From the NCBI GenBank assembly GCA_002506535.1, contig DAXT01000001.1:1-64000 (forward strand): a stretch of 64,000 nucleotides of DNA, read 5' to 3'. This DNA comes from Methanothrix harundinacea. GTDB lineage: Archaea > Halobacteriota > Methanosarcinia > Methanotrichales > Methanotrichaceae. The stretch's first letter is position 1; every line of letters begins with the position of its first letter. The position numbers were made by a program, and so were the translations under genes. Below the pieces are notes generated by a model, which saw only the letters and a program-made list of their open reading frames with translations, had not been told where the DNA came from and ran no database searches. Of the stretch, positions 1 to 8,876 are shown piece after piece.

Positions 1-3000
1 GCAGCACCCCAACGTGGACGTGGACAACGTCGAACGCTGACGCTGGGGCAAACCAGGTGAACGTATGGGTCAGAGACGGTAACCACGAGGGACCCGGAGG
101 ATACGATTCCTTCAAGGTGGCAGATTTCGTCATAACAGAGCCCCAGCCCCTGGTTCAAAACCAGCCGCCGGTCGCCAACTCCCTAAACCCGGACAAGACG
201 AGCCCACAGACCCCAGGAACGTCGATCATATGGACCGCCGACGCATCCGACCCGAATCCGGCAGACACCATACTATACAGATTCTGGCTGAAGGGGCCGT
301 CTACCAGCGACACATGGGTCGAAAAGAGAGGGTGGAGCAATGATAAGACGTGGACATGGACGACGACCGCTGCGGACGTCGGAGCAAATCAGGTCAACGT
401 TTGGGTCAGGGACGCAAACCACCAGCCTGCATCAAGCTACGACTCGTTCAAGGTCGCTGACTTCGTCATAACCGGGCCGAATCAGCCCCCAGTGGCCAAC
501 TCCCTAACCCCGGACAAGACGAGCCCACAGACCCCAGGAACGTCGATCATATGGACCGCCGACGCATCCGATCCGAATCCGGCAGACACCATACTATACA
601 GATTCTGGCTGAAGGGACCGTCTACCAGCGACACATGGGTCGAAAAGAGAGGGTGGAGCAATGATAAGACGTGGACATGGACGACGACCGCTGCGGACGT
701 CGGAGCAAATCAGGTCAACGTTTGGGTCAGGGACGCAAACCACCAGCCTGCATCAAGCTACGACTCGTTCAAGGTCGCGGACTTCGTCATAACCGGGCCC
801 AACCAGCCCCCGGTATTCAACTCCCTGACGCCGAACAAGGCCAGCCCCCAGATCGTCGCAACGACGGTGAGGTGGACGGCATCGGCATCGGATACTGAAG
901 GAGACACCATATTATACAAGTTCCACCTGAAGGGACCATCGACGGGCGGAGCCTGGGAGACTGTGAGGGGCTGGGGCGCCACCAACTTCTGGGACTGGAC
1001 TTCCTCTCAGGAGGGCGACTACGAGGTCAACGTATGGATCAGGGACGGAAAACACGCCGGAGAGGAGAGCTGGGACGCCTTCAAGATAACGCCCTTCAAG
1101 GTGAACCCTGCCCCTGCGATCAACCGGCCTCCGAAGCTGATCAGCTTCATTCCCGACAGGCCTAGCCCCCAGATCTCCGGGGCCAGGATAACCTGGACGG
1201 CCGCAGCGACCGATCCCGATAACGACCCCATCCTCTACCGCTTCTGGATGAAGGGGCCCTCCACCGGGAACACGTGGAAGGTCGTAAGGGACTGGTCCAC
1301 CAGCAGGACGTGGACCTGGTCGACGTCTCCCGGCGACCTCGGACAGTACGACTTTGCGGTCTATGTGAGGGACGGCAAACACCGGCCTGCAGGCCAATAC
1401 GACGACATGTTGGGATACAGGGGATTCCAGCTGATCGCCATACGGCCGGTGAACCTGCCTCCGACGGTGACGGCCCTCGCGCCGAACAGGCCAAGCCCCC
1501 AGATCGCCGGATCGACGGTGGTATGGACGGCGGCGGCCATGGACCCGGATAGGGACACCATATTCTACAAGTTCTGGCTGAGGGGCCCCTCCACCGGGAA
1601 CGCCTGGAGGGTCGTTCAGGACTGGTCGACAAGCTCCAGCTGGGCCTGGACGACGGGTCCGGCCGACTCTGGCCTCTACGATGTATACGTCTACGTCAGG
1701 GACGGAAAGCACGCGCCCCCCACCAGCTACGACAGCGCTCGAGGCTTCGGTGGATACCTTCTGACGGCGCCCGTCCTCGTCCCCATCAACCAGCCTCCTG
1801 TGGTGACGGCCCTATCGCCGAACAGGCCGAGCCCCCAGACGGCGGGATCGACGGTGGTATGGACGGCGGCGGCCGCAGACCCGGACAGGGACACCATATT
1901 CTACAAGTTCTGGCTGAGGGGCCCCTCCACCGGGAACGCGTGGAAGGTCGTGCGGGACTGGTCGACGAGCCCCAGCTGGACCTGGTCGACGGGTCCTGGC
2001 GACGGTGGGCTCTATGACGTCTACGTCTACGTCAGGGACGGAAAGCACGCACCTGCCACCAGCTACGACAGCGCTCGAGGATACGGCGGATATCAGATGA
2101 TAGCGGTGAGGCCGAATCAGCCTCCCGTCGTCACCGGCCTCTCGCCAGACAGGCCGAGCCCCCAGATCGCCGGGAGCAGCATAACCTGGGCGGCGACGGC
2201 AAACGATCCCGATGGCGACCCCATCCTCACCAGGTTCTGGCTGAAGGGCCCCTCCACCGGGAACGTCTGGAAGGTCGTCCAGGACTGGTCTACAACTCCC
2301 TCCTGGACCTGGTCTACGGGTTACGGTGACGGAGGCGAGTACAGCGTCTACGTCTACGTCAGGGACGGAAAGCACGCACCTGCCACCAGCTACGACAGCG
2401 CTCGAGGATACAGCGGCTACCAGATCAGAGCTATCGGGGGCGTCCGCCAGCTCACCTCCGGCGACGCCGTCCAGGACAGGCCGTCCCTCGTCTTCGGCGA
2501 TCTTGGAAGCGTTATGGCGTACCAGTCCTGGGAGGCGGGCGCATTATTCAGAGGCGACATATTCCTGAAGAGGTTCGACCCCGGCTGGAACCAGATCCAG
2601 AAGGTGAGGGCGACAGGCGATCAGGCCTACCAGGACACCCCGTCGGCGATCTACTCCGACGGCTACTACTACGTAGCCTACGTATCCGACGAGACCGGAA
2701 ACTGGGATATCTTCATGAAGAAGTACGACCGGGATCTCTCCCTCGTCGAGACCCGGAGACTGACCACCTCCACCGCAGACCAGGACAGCCCATCCCTGAT
2801 CAGGGTGGGCAGCGAATTCTACCTAGCCTACCAGTCCTGGGAGACGGGCCCGTCTTCCGGCGGCGACATATTCATCGAGCGGTTCAACTCCGCCTGGACA
2901 TCGATCCGGAAGGTGAGGGTCACCACCGAGGCGAGCTACCAGGACAGGCCGTCCCTCACCCTGGGAGGGGATGGGAGGCTCTACGTCGCCTACGTCTCGG

Positions 3001-3653
3001 AAGAGACCGGCAACAAGGATATCTTCGTCAAGAAGTACGATCGCAGCCTCAACTCCCTGGAGAAGAGGAGGATAACCACTAGCCCTGCGATCCAGGACTA
3101 CCCGTCTCTCCTCTGGCAGAACGGCGTCTTCAACATAGCCTACAGCTCCCAGGAGGGGGGGAGCCTCGACCTTTACATGGAGAGGTTCGATCCTGCCTGG
3201 AGGCTGATCGATAGGGCTCAATTGACGGGAACCTCCGGCGACGAGGTCTGGCCCAGCCTCGCCTTCGGCCCCTCCGACGGCCTCCTCTGGGTCGCCTACG
3301 TCCATCAGGACGGTCCTGGTGGCGGGAACATCTTCGTCCGGCCCGCGATATCGATGAGCTCGATGACCAGCTGCTGGGCTTCCATGGACTTCAGCGCCAC
3401 AAGAGCCTACAGCCCATATACCCTAACCGTCAAGTTCCGAGGGCCCGGTGGCGAGCTCGCCGACCCATCGAACATGAGGCTGACATGGGGGCCGGCCGAC
3501 GCCGTCCTGACGAGCAGCGCCCTGCGGAAGGTATCGATGGGGACCTACCAGCTCGATTCAAGGTTCGGGGCTCCTGGCCTAAAGAGCTTCACCGTCAGCT
3601 ACAGCTTCGCCGGATGCAGCGGCGATAGCACCGTGGCGGTCCAGGTCGGCTGA
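1..3653 (+). CDS. Giant repeat surface protein, 3' part only
   Basis: The reading frame is open from the first base. The apparent GTG at 57 is an internal Val, because upstream codons still match the repeat consensus, so the start lies outside the window. The visible part holds one partial and seven complete modules of about 105 residues. Each opens with a (N)QPPV...L.P...SPQ motif and contains FW.KGPST, a Trp-rich strand and VYVRDGKH, which suggests a secreted beta-sandwich (PKD/Ig-like) stalk. From about residue 810 the modules give way to five shorter repeats (DIF.K.FD, YQD.PS, YYVAYVS) typical of a beta-propeller, followed by a short C-terminal beta domain. No membrane anchor or sorting signal is visible at the C-terminus. 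Function is unknown; a role in adhesion or the cell envelope is inference. Confidence 0.85.
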   Translation, partial: STPTWTWTTSNADAGANQVNVWVRDGNHEGPGGYDSFKVADFVITEPQPLVQNQPPVANSLNPDKTSPQTPGTSIIWTADASDPNPADTILYRFWLKGPSTSDTWVEKRGWSNDKTWTWTTTAADVGANQVNVWVRDANHQPASSYDSFKVADFVITGPNQPPVANSLTPDKTSPQTPGTSIIWTADASDPNPADTILYRFWLKGPSTSDTWVEKRGWSNDKTWTWTTTAADVGANQVNVWVRDANHQPASSYDSFKVADFVITGPNQPPVFNSLTPNKASPQIVATTVRWTASASDTEGDTILYKFHLKGPSTGGAWETVRGWGATNFWDWTSSQEGDYEVNVWIRDGKHAGEESWDAFKITPFKVNPAPAINRPPKLISFIPDRPSPQISGARITWTAAATDPDNDPILYRFWMKGPSTGNTWKVVRDWSTSRTWTWSTSPGDLGQYDFAVYVRDGKHRPAGQYDDMLGYRGFQLIAIRPVNLPPTVTALAPNRPSPQIAGSTVVWTAAAMDPDRDTIFYKFWLRGPSTGNAWRVVQDWSTSSSWAWTTGPADSGLYDVYVYVRDGKHAPPTSYDSARGFGGYLLTAPVLVPINQPPVVTALSPNRPSPQTAGSTVVWTAAAADPDRDTIFYKFWLRGPSTGNAWKVVRDWSTSPSWTWSTGPGDGGLYDVYVYVRDGKHAPATSYDSARGYGGYQMIAVRPNQPPVVTGLSPDRPSPQIAGSSITWAATANDPDGDPILTRFWLKGPSTGNVWKVVQDWSTTPSWTWSTGYGDGGEYSVYVYVRDGKHAPATSYDSARGYSGYQIRAIGGVRQLTSGDAVQDRPSLVFGDLGSVMAYQSWEAGALFRGDIFLKRFDPGWNQIQKVRATGDQAYQDTPSAIYSDGYYYVAYVSDETGNWDIFMKKYDRDLSLVETRRLTTSTADQDSPSLIRVGSEFYLAYQSWETGPSSGGDIFIERFNSAWTSIRKVRVTTEASYQDRPSLTLGGDGRLYVAYVSEETGNKDIFVKKYDRSLNSLEKRRITTSPAIQDYPSLLWQNGVFNIAYSSQEGGSLDLYMERFDPAWRLIDRAQLTGTSGDEVWPSLAFGPSDGLLWVAYVHQDGPGGGNIFVRPAISMSSMTSCWASMDFSATRAYSPYTLTVKFRGPGGELADPSNMRLTWGPADAVLTSSALRKVSMGTYQLDSRFGAPGLKSFTVSYSFAGCSGDSTVAVQVG
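159..800 (+). repeat. Two tandem 321-bp repeats, nearly identical DNA
   Basis: Units 159-479 and 480-800 each encode one 107-residue module of the surface protein. By eye they differ at only about ten positions, mostly silent. The five later modules are far more diverged, so this pair is a recent duplication or was homogenised by gene conversion. Confidence 0.9.
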
Positions 3654-3692
3654 GGAGACGGAAGATGGACCGCTGACAAGAACTGAACAGAA

Positions 3693-3731
3693 CGGCGGCG
3701 GATTCCAGGCCGCCGATCCCGGTTTTTTTTT
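3693..3731 (+). terminator. Hairpin plus T tract after the surface protein gene
   Basis: A 7-bp GC stem (CGGCGGC at 3693-3699 pairs with GCCGCCG at 3709-3715) is followed by nine T residues (3723-3731), about 40 bp after the stop codon. The shape is that of an intrinsic terminator. In archaea the T tract alone may be enough. Confidence 0.6.
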
Positions 3732-3777
3732 CGCCCCAAAAAGATGGCCCCCCCGGTTATGCCAGGGGATCGAAGAT

Positions 3778-4170
3778 TCATGGCGGGCTCCGGTCGAAGA
3801 CCGTGACGTAGAGCCTCCTGTTGTACTCATCTATCGTCCTTTTAACATCCACCATCGAGTAGCAGTAGACGGCCAGGATCAGGGGGATGAGCAAGACGCT
3901 CGCCCCTGCAAGGGTCTCGCCGGGATGGAGGGGACCCGCACCCCGGAGAGATAAAAGGCCAGCGAGGAGGATCCCGTTGATCAGGATCAAGATCGCCCCT
4001 TTTGCCGCCTTTCCGGCATAGATCACCCCACCACCTCCAAAAAGGGATATAACCAGCAGCAGCCCCAAGACCAGCTTCTTTCGTTCCAGCTCGTAGAAGA
4101 CGATCCTCTCCATCTCCGGCATCCTCTGGGCGTTCTCCCATATGATCTCGAACTTCTCATCCTCTCTCAT
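3778..4170 (-). CDS. Small integral membrane protein, unknown function
   Basis: 130 residues. A charged N-terminal stretch (EKFEIIWENAQRMPEMER, about residues 5-22) precedes three hydrophobic segments, roughly residues 33-51, 57-76 and 87-106, and a charged tail. The Gly-rich GGGGVIYAG turn and overall size recall TM2-like small membrane proteins, but no family is recognised with confidence. It is transcribed divergently from the next gene across a short AT-rich spacer. The ATG at 4170 gives the charged cytosolic start expected of such proteins. Confidence 0.6.
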   Translation of the reverse strand: MREDEKFEIIWENAQRMPEMERIVFYELERKKLVLGLLLVISLFGGGGVIYAGKAAKGAILILINGILLAGLLSLRGAGPLHPGETLAGASVLLIPLILAVYCYSMVDVKRTIDEYNRRLYVTVFDRSPP

Positions 4171-4257
4171 GATAAAGGCCTCGAACTTAATGGATCAGGT
4201 CGATTTAAAGGTTAGAGTTTTTCCCCAACCTACGAAAAGTATTTTTATGACTTTATG

Positions 4258-4290
4258 CGTAACAGATATATAACTAAGATATATCAATAA
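4258..4290 (+). promoter_or_regulatory. Putative TATA elements for the 4313 gene
   Basis: Two copies of an AGATATAT motif lie in an AT-rich stretch (about 4264-4271 and 4277-4284), 30-50 bp upstream of the ATG at 4313. The spacer also separates the divergent gene ending at 4170, so it may serve both directions. Called from position and composition only. Confidence 0.45.
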
Positions 4291-4312
4291 TAGGCCAATA
4301 GATGGGGGAGCC

Positions 4313-5767
4313 ATGTTAGCCCTTTTAGCCACCGTTGCAGGTTCGTTGATCGCGGGGTACTCCGCATATAAGATACTTACGACCCAGAAGGGGCGGGGTC
4401 GCAAGCTGCGGGATATGGAGGTATTGAGACGGCTCAATATACCCCCAAAAAAGCAGGCCCGCGTATGGACTTTCCTCATGGCCCTGGGGATCGTCCTCCT
4501 GACGCCAGGCCTGGCCCTCCTCCTTTCCAGCGATCCGATCTCAGGGGCGGGCGGATACAAATCGCCCTCGAATCTGAGAGCCTCCACCTCATCGGAGAGT
4601 CCCGTCATGGTTCCTCCCTCAGAAAAGCTGGATAAGACCCCCAGGACCGTGGAGAAGGGCGGATCCGGCTCCTCAGGAAGCCCCGTATTCTTCTCATCCT
4701 CCAGCGGCGGCAGAAGCTCGGGAGGAGGCGGAACCTCAACAGAGCCTTCAGCGGACGAGAAGGTCGCCGAGATCGATGAACCGTCCCAGAATAGCCCTGC
4801 GATCGACCAGGCCCCAGATATCCTGGAGGTCCGGTCGGCTCAGAGGGGACCAAAGATAGAGCGCGAGCCGGAGAAGACAGAGAAGGCCTACGCCTCCGAG
4901 CCCCTGGAGTCTAAGGGCGATAAGGGACCGGAACCGAGAACAGCAGCGTTGATCCGCGCTCCGCCAGAGGAGGGGTCAGCTCTGGAGGATGAGAAGAGAG
5001 TCCTGGACGGATCGGATTATCCTGAGGAAGAACCGACCCCAACGAAACCCCAGACTGCCACCGCGGTGGTGGACGTCGGGCCTGAGAAGAAGACGGCCCC
5101 GGAGATATCCAGGCAGGCGGCGGCTTCCATCGACCCTGAACCGGAATCGAAGACCTCCCAGGCCCAAGAGGGGGTCATGGAGGACGATGCTGAAATTGGC
5201 GAGTACCCGCAAGGCTCAGATCCCCTGGCGACCGGCGACTTGAGCGAAACGGCTTCGACGGCAGAGCCCTTTGAGGATGAGGTCGAGGTAGAGCTTGCGG
5301 AACCTTCGCCTCCAACGGAGGCTTTCGAGGAGGGCGATGGGGTTGATCTCACCGGGCCCGCCAACGCGTCAGACGGACTTCCGACAGGCGAGGCGGTTAT
5401 CGCCGCGGTCCCGCCGGCGCAGACCAAGACCGACGGGGTCAAGAGGCTCGTATTTAAAGAAGATCCATCGAGAGAGACCGAATCAACGGGCAACCTTTCA
5501 GGAGAAGGGATAGTGCCTCCAAACGAATCTCTCTTGAATCTTACAGAAACCCCCTTAGAGGAGGGAACTGCAGGAGCCATCGAAGGCTTCAGCAGGAGTT
5601 TAGAGTTTGGGAAGGAGTTTGATAATTTCACTATGCAGTTCCAGCCGTGGATGGGGACGGACCGAGGAGGAGCTTCAAAGCCCGTATCGATCATCGAGTT
5701 CGAGAAGATCGACCTCGGATCGAACTTCGGCGGGGGGTTCGGTCTGACCCCGACCAGCCCCATCTGA
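4313..5767 (+). CDS. Membrane-anchored acidic, Pro/Ser-rich protein, unknown
   Basis: 484 residues. Two hydrophobic segments (about residues 1-20 and 52-72) are separated by a basic loop (KGRGRKLRD...KKQAR). About 400 residues follow that are low-complexity and rich in Glu, Asp, Pro, Ser, Thr and Ala, with a Ser/Gly run near residue 120-140. The last 70 residues (FSRSLEFGKEFDNFTMQF onward) look more ordered. The architecture suggests a membrane-tethered extracellular or envelope-spanning spacer. GGGGGAG just before the ATG could act as ribosome-binding site. No homologous family is recognised, and disordered regions of this kind rarely give informative similarity. Confidence 0.6.
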   Translation: MLALLATVAGSLIAGYSAYKILTTQKGRGRKLRDMEVLRRLNIPPKKQARVWTFLMALGIVLLTPGLALLLSSDPISGAGGYKSPSNLRASTSSESPVMVPPSEKLDKTPRTVEKGGSGSSGSPVFFSSSSGGRSSGGGGTSTEPSADEKVAEIDEPSQNSPAIDQAPDILEVRSAQRGPKIEREPEKTEKAYASEPLESKGDKGPEPRTAALIRAPPEEGSALEDEKRVLDGSDYPEEEPTPTKPQTATAVVDVGPEKKTAPEISRQAAASIDPEPESKTSQAQEGVMEDDAEIGEYPQGSDPLATGDLSETASTAEPFEDEVEVELAEPSPPTEAFEEGDGVDLTGPANASDGLPTGEAVIAAVPPAQTKTDGVKRLVFKEDPSRETESTGNLSGEGIVPPNESLLNLTETPLEEGTAGAIEGFSRSLEFGKEFDNFTMQFQPWMGTDRGGASKPVSIIEFEKIDLGSNFGGGFGLTPTSPI

Positions 5768-5970
5768 CGCTTCCTAGTAATAATTCATAGACAGATCAAA
5801 CGCGATAGCTTCCAACAGACCCCAGGGTGCGGATGGAAATGGTGTTTGAAGAGGCCGATAAATCAGATCGGGGGATTATGGGTGGATATATCTGCGCTCC
5901 GTTGACGCTGCGCATAAGGTGCATAAGGGCTCCTGGCCGTCATATCGACGGGTCCGGGCAAAAGACCTCC

Positions 5971-6990
5971 ATGATAAAGAAGGTAGCGATCCTCCTCATC
6001 TTCCTCATCCTAGAAGCTCCCCAGGTCCTTGGAGAGGAGCTCTTCGCCAGCGACTGGTCCGAGATGGGGAACGCTCAGGCCGGAAGAGGCGAGTTGCGGG
6101 AGGCGGTGAAGAGCTACGATCGGGCCATCGCCCTGGACGCCTACAACCCCGACATCTGGTACAACAGGGGCCTCGCCTTGACCGGCCTGGGGGAATATGA
6201 GGAGGCCCTCAGATGTTACCAGAGGGCGACGAACCTCAAGCCCTTCGACGCAGACCTCTGGCTGAGCAGAGGAGCCGTCCTATCCACCCTCGGGAGGTAT
6301 GAAGAGGCGCTGGAGAGCTACGATCGGGCGACGGAGTTCGGCTCCCAGGATCCCGACGCCTGGAACAACAGGGGTACGGTCCTCGCCAGACTGGGAAGGC
6401 ACCACGAGGCGATAGAATCTTACACGAGGGCGATTCAAATCCGCCCTGATGACGCCGAAGCCTGGAAGAACATGGGAACGGTTCTGGCAGCCCTCGGAAG
6501 GTATGAGGAGGCGATAGGCTCTTACGAGAGGGCGATCCAGATCCGGCCCGGTGACGCTGACGCGTGGAACAACAGGGGCTCCGCACTCCACCGGCTGGGT
6601 CGATACCAGGAGGCTCTAGAATGTTACGACAGGGCCATCGGCCTTGATCCCCTCCATCGTTACGCCTGGCACAACAAAGGGCTCCTCGTCCCAACCCTCG
6701 ACGAGGATACGGAGAAGGCCTTCGCCTTCTTGAGGAAGAGGATTTACGTCGAGACGGAGACGGTCCCCCTCCAGGACGGAGACGCTCATCTGACAATGGC
6801 AGGCGATGGGGCGGTGGATGGGATGCTTTCTGGTTGGAAGGCCCCTCTGGTGATCGCGGCGATGCTGGCGGCGGGGCTCCTCTTGAACCTGGGAGGTAAA
6901 GGACGGGCCTTTTACAAAGACTCCTTCCAGTCGTCCCTCAGCAGGCTGATCCTGATAGGCGACCGATCACTAAGAAGGCGGTCGCCATGA
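5971..6990 (+). CDS. Exported, membrane-anchored TPR protein
   Basis: The frame is open from GTG 5827, but the ATG at 5971 is preferred because it opens directly into a signal peptide or anchor (KKVAILLIFLILEAPQVLG). The mature part has about six consecutive 34-residue tetratricopeptide repeats with the W(Y/N)N(R/K)G, LGRYEEA and YDRAI signatures. Near the C-terminus a hydrophobic segment (about residues 290-307, LVIAAMLAAGLLLNLGG) is followed by basic residues. TPRs mediate protein-protein contacts, so this is probably an extracytoplasmic scaffold. It overlaps the next gene by 4 bp (ATGA at 6987-6990), indicating one operon with the nuclease-fold/lamin-tail protein. The partner protein is unknown. 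Confidence 0.75.
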   Translation: MIKKVAILLIFLILEAPQVLGEELFASDWSEMGNAQAGRGELREAVKSYDRAIALDAYNPDIWYNRGLALTGLGEYEEALRCYQRATNLKPFDADLWLSRGAVLSTLGRYEEALESYDRATEFGSQDPDAWNNRGTVLARLGRHHEAIESYTRAIQIRPDDAEAWKNMGTVLAALGRYEEAIGSYERAIQIRPGDADAWNNRGSALHRLGRYQEALECYDRAIGLDPLHRYAWHNKGLLVPTLDEDTEKAFAFLRKRIYVETETVPLQDGDAHLTMAGDGAVDGMLSGWKAPLVIAAMLAAGLLLNLGGKGRAFYKDSFQSSLSRLILIGDRSLRRRSP

Positions 6991-7964
6991 CGATGAAGCT
7001 CATCCTTCTCCTGGCCCTGGCGGCCCTTGCTGCCCCTTCGTCCGGAGCCGCCCCGGACGAGGCGAGCGGGGTCGTCGTCGCCGTCCTATTCGGGGACGTC
7101 TTTGAAGTTCAGATCGTCAGGGCTGACCCCAGGACAGGATCCGGGATCGAGACGGTGAAACTCGCCGCCATAAACCTCTCAGGTAACGGATCGGTCGAGG
7201 GGAAGGCCGCTGAGGAGTTTATTGAGTCGCTCCTCATGGACAGGACCGTCTGGCTGGACATCGACGATAAGAGCAGCGGCGGACGAGATCCCCTGGGAAG
7301 GCTCATCTGCGTCGTCTATCTAGAAAACCCGGATGGCCAGATCAATCTGACCCACCCCGTCAACCGAATTTTGGTAGATGAAGGCTTCGCCCTGGTCGGG
7401 GGCTCTGAGGTGACCGAGTTCGATCCGGCGGCATGGTGGCCTGATGAAGGCCGCCGTTACGCGGCTGAGAGGATCGTTCTCATAAACGAGGTGGAGGCGA
7501 ACCCCGACGGCAGCGACGAAGGGAACGAATGGGTGGAGCTTTACAACCCTGGCCCTGAAGACGTCGATATCGGCGGCTGGACGGTGACGTCTGCTGGCGG
7601 GTCCGTCGTCTCGATATCTCCGAGGATTATCATCCCCGCCTGTGGGTTCATCGTGGTGGCCTCCGACGGCTACTGGCTTCGAAACAGCCAGGAGATGGTG
7701 ATCCTCAGAGATGATAAGGGGGAGGAGGTCGACAGGACGCCCGCCCTCGACGACGATGGAAACGACGATTACAGCTGGTCGAGGTACCCCGATGGAGGCG
7801 GCGAGTGGGTCTACATCGTGGCGAGCCCCGGATCGCCGGTTCCGTCGAGAGATCTATCGGAGGAGAGCCTCAACGACGAGTATGATGACGACGATAACTG
7901 GCTCACCGCCTCAAGAGGCTGTTCTTCATGTGGCCTCTGGGATATCTCAGACTTTCTGATATAG
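6987..7964 (+). CDS. Secreted nuclease-fold plus lamin-tail domain protein
   Basis: 325 residues with a signal peptide (about 1-21). Residues about 28-140 resemble the staphylococcal nuclease (thermonuclease) fold: GDVFEV at the GDT position, DPLGRLICVVYL at the R87 strand, and a final strand with VDEGFALV. The equivalents of catalytic Arg35 and Glu43 appear to be Lys and Gly, and Asp40 appears to be Asn, so nuclease activity is doubtful. Residues about 163-290 form a lamin-tail (LTD) domain: INEVEANPDGSDEGNEWVEL, DIGGWT, FIVVASDG and a closing YPDGGGEW...SPGSPVPS. This is a common exported beta-sandwich. It follows the TPR gene in the same operon. Confidence 0.75.
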   Translation: MTMKLILLLALAALAAPSSGAAPDEASGVVVAVLFGDVFEVQIVRADPRTGSGIETVKLAAINLSGNGSVEGKAAEEFIESLLMDRTVWLDIDDKSSGGRDPLGRLICVVYLENPDGQINLTHPVNRILVDEGFALVGGSEVTEFDPAAWWPDEGRRYAAERIVLINEVEANPDGSDEGNEWVELYNPGPEDVDIGGWTVTSAGGSVVSISPRIIIPACGFIVVASDGYWLRNSQEMVILRDDKGEEVDRTPALDDDGNDDYSWSRYPDGGGEWVYIVASPGSPVPSRDLSEESLNDEYDDDDNWLTASRGCSSCGLWDISDFLI

Positions 7965-8056
7965 GTGGACCAAAACGGGGGCTGGCCTGTCCGCTCCCAT
8001 CATGTGGCAGAGGTCCCGGCCTTCCTGGGATTCCGGCCTGAGGGGCGGTGGGACTC

Positions 8057-8788
8057 TTATTCCGATTCCAGATCTCTCGCCCTCTCCAGCGCCTCTTCGG
8101 CCTCTTCGTCCCTCCCCAGGGCCTTCAGGGCCATGGCCAGGTTCTTCCAGGCGGTGGTGTATTCCGGATAGATCTCCACCGCCTTCGAGAAGCACTCCAC
8201 CGCCTCAGCGAGCCGTTTTAAGGCCGTCAGGCAGACGCCCTTGTTGTTCCAGGTGTAGAAGTCGAAGGGGTCGATGATGATCGACTCATCGTAACATTCC
8301 AGAGCTTCCTCATGCCGCCCCAGGTTGTCGAGGGCTGCGCCCTTGTTGTTCCAGGCCCTTCCGGCTTTGGCTCCCAGGGGCTCCATCTCTATCGCCCTAT
8401 CGTAAGAGTCGGCGGCATCCTGGAACTGTTTTATCGAGTGGAAGGCGTAGCCCTTGACGATCCAGGATCTCACATCCGACGGGTCGATCTTCAGGGCCTC
8501 GTCCGCCGACTCCAGCGCCTCACGGTGCCTGGCCAGCTCGTTCAAGGTGATCGCCTTTCCCCGCCAGCTTCTTGAGAGCTGAGGCTCTATATCAAGAGCG
8601 GTCTCGAAGGATTCCACCGCCTCCTGGTAGCGGCCCGCCTTCCTGAGGGATTCGCCGAGGAGGTGCCACGCCCCGACGGAGAGGGGATCGTCTTCGATCG
8701 CCTTTCTGAGGGATTCGGCTGCCTCTTCGAAACGGCCCGAGCTGTACTCGGCGGCGCCCTTTTTAAGCCAGTGATCCGGATCTATCAA
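8057..8788 (-). CDS. Cytosolic TPR protein
   Basis: 243 residues made almost wholly of seven tetratricopeptide repeats (SSGRFEEAAESLRKAIE, AGRYQEAVESFETALD, LGRHEEALECYDESI and so on). The fifth repeat carries a short KAGRAWNNKGAA insertion. No signal peptide or membrane segment is present, which distinguishes it from the exported TPR protein upstream. It converges on the operon ending at 7964. A scaffold or chaperone-like role is all that can be said. Confidence 0.75.
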   Translation of the reverse strand: MIDPDHWLKKGAAEYSSGRFEEAAESLRKAIEDDPLSVGAWHLLGESLRKAGRYQEAVESFETALDIEPQLSRSWRGKAITLNELARHREALESADEALKIDPSDVRSWIVKGYAFHSIKQFQDAADSYDRAIEMEPLGAKAGRAWNNKGAALDNLGRHEEALECYDESIIIDPFDFYTWNNKGVCLTALKRLAEAVECFSKAVEIYPEYTTAWKNLAMALKALGRDEEAEEALERARDLESE

Positions 8789-8876
8789 CCCTTTACCCCC
8801 CGGTCCCGATCCCCGTCTGAGACGGCGTCCAGGATCTCAGAGCCGACTCCAGCTCCGCAGGTTGTTAAGCCTTATC

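Noticed and set aside
912..1712. Long minus-strand open frame antisense to the surface protein
   Set aside because: Pro/Arg/Val/Gly-rich translation typical of the complement of a GC-rich repeat gene; mirrors the repeats and has no recognisable domain.
4195..4608. Minus-strand frame overlapping the 4313 gene
   Set aside because: Overlaps the promoter and the N-terminus of a better supported gene and shows no features.
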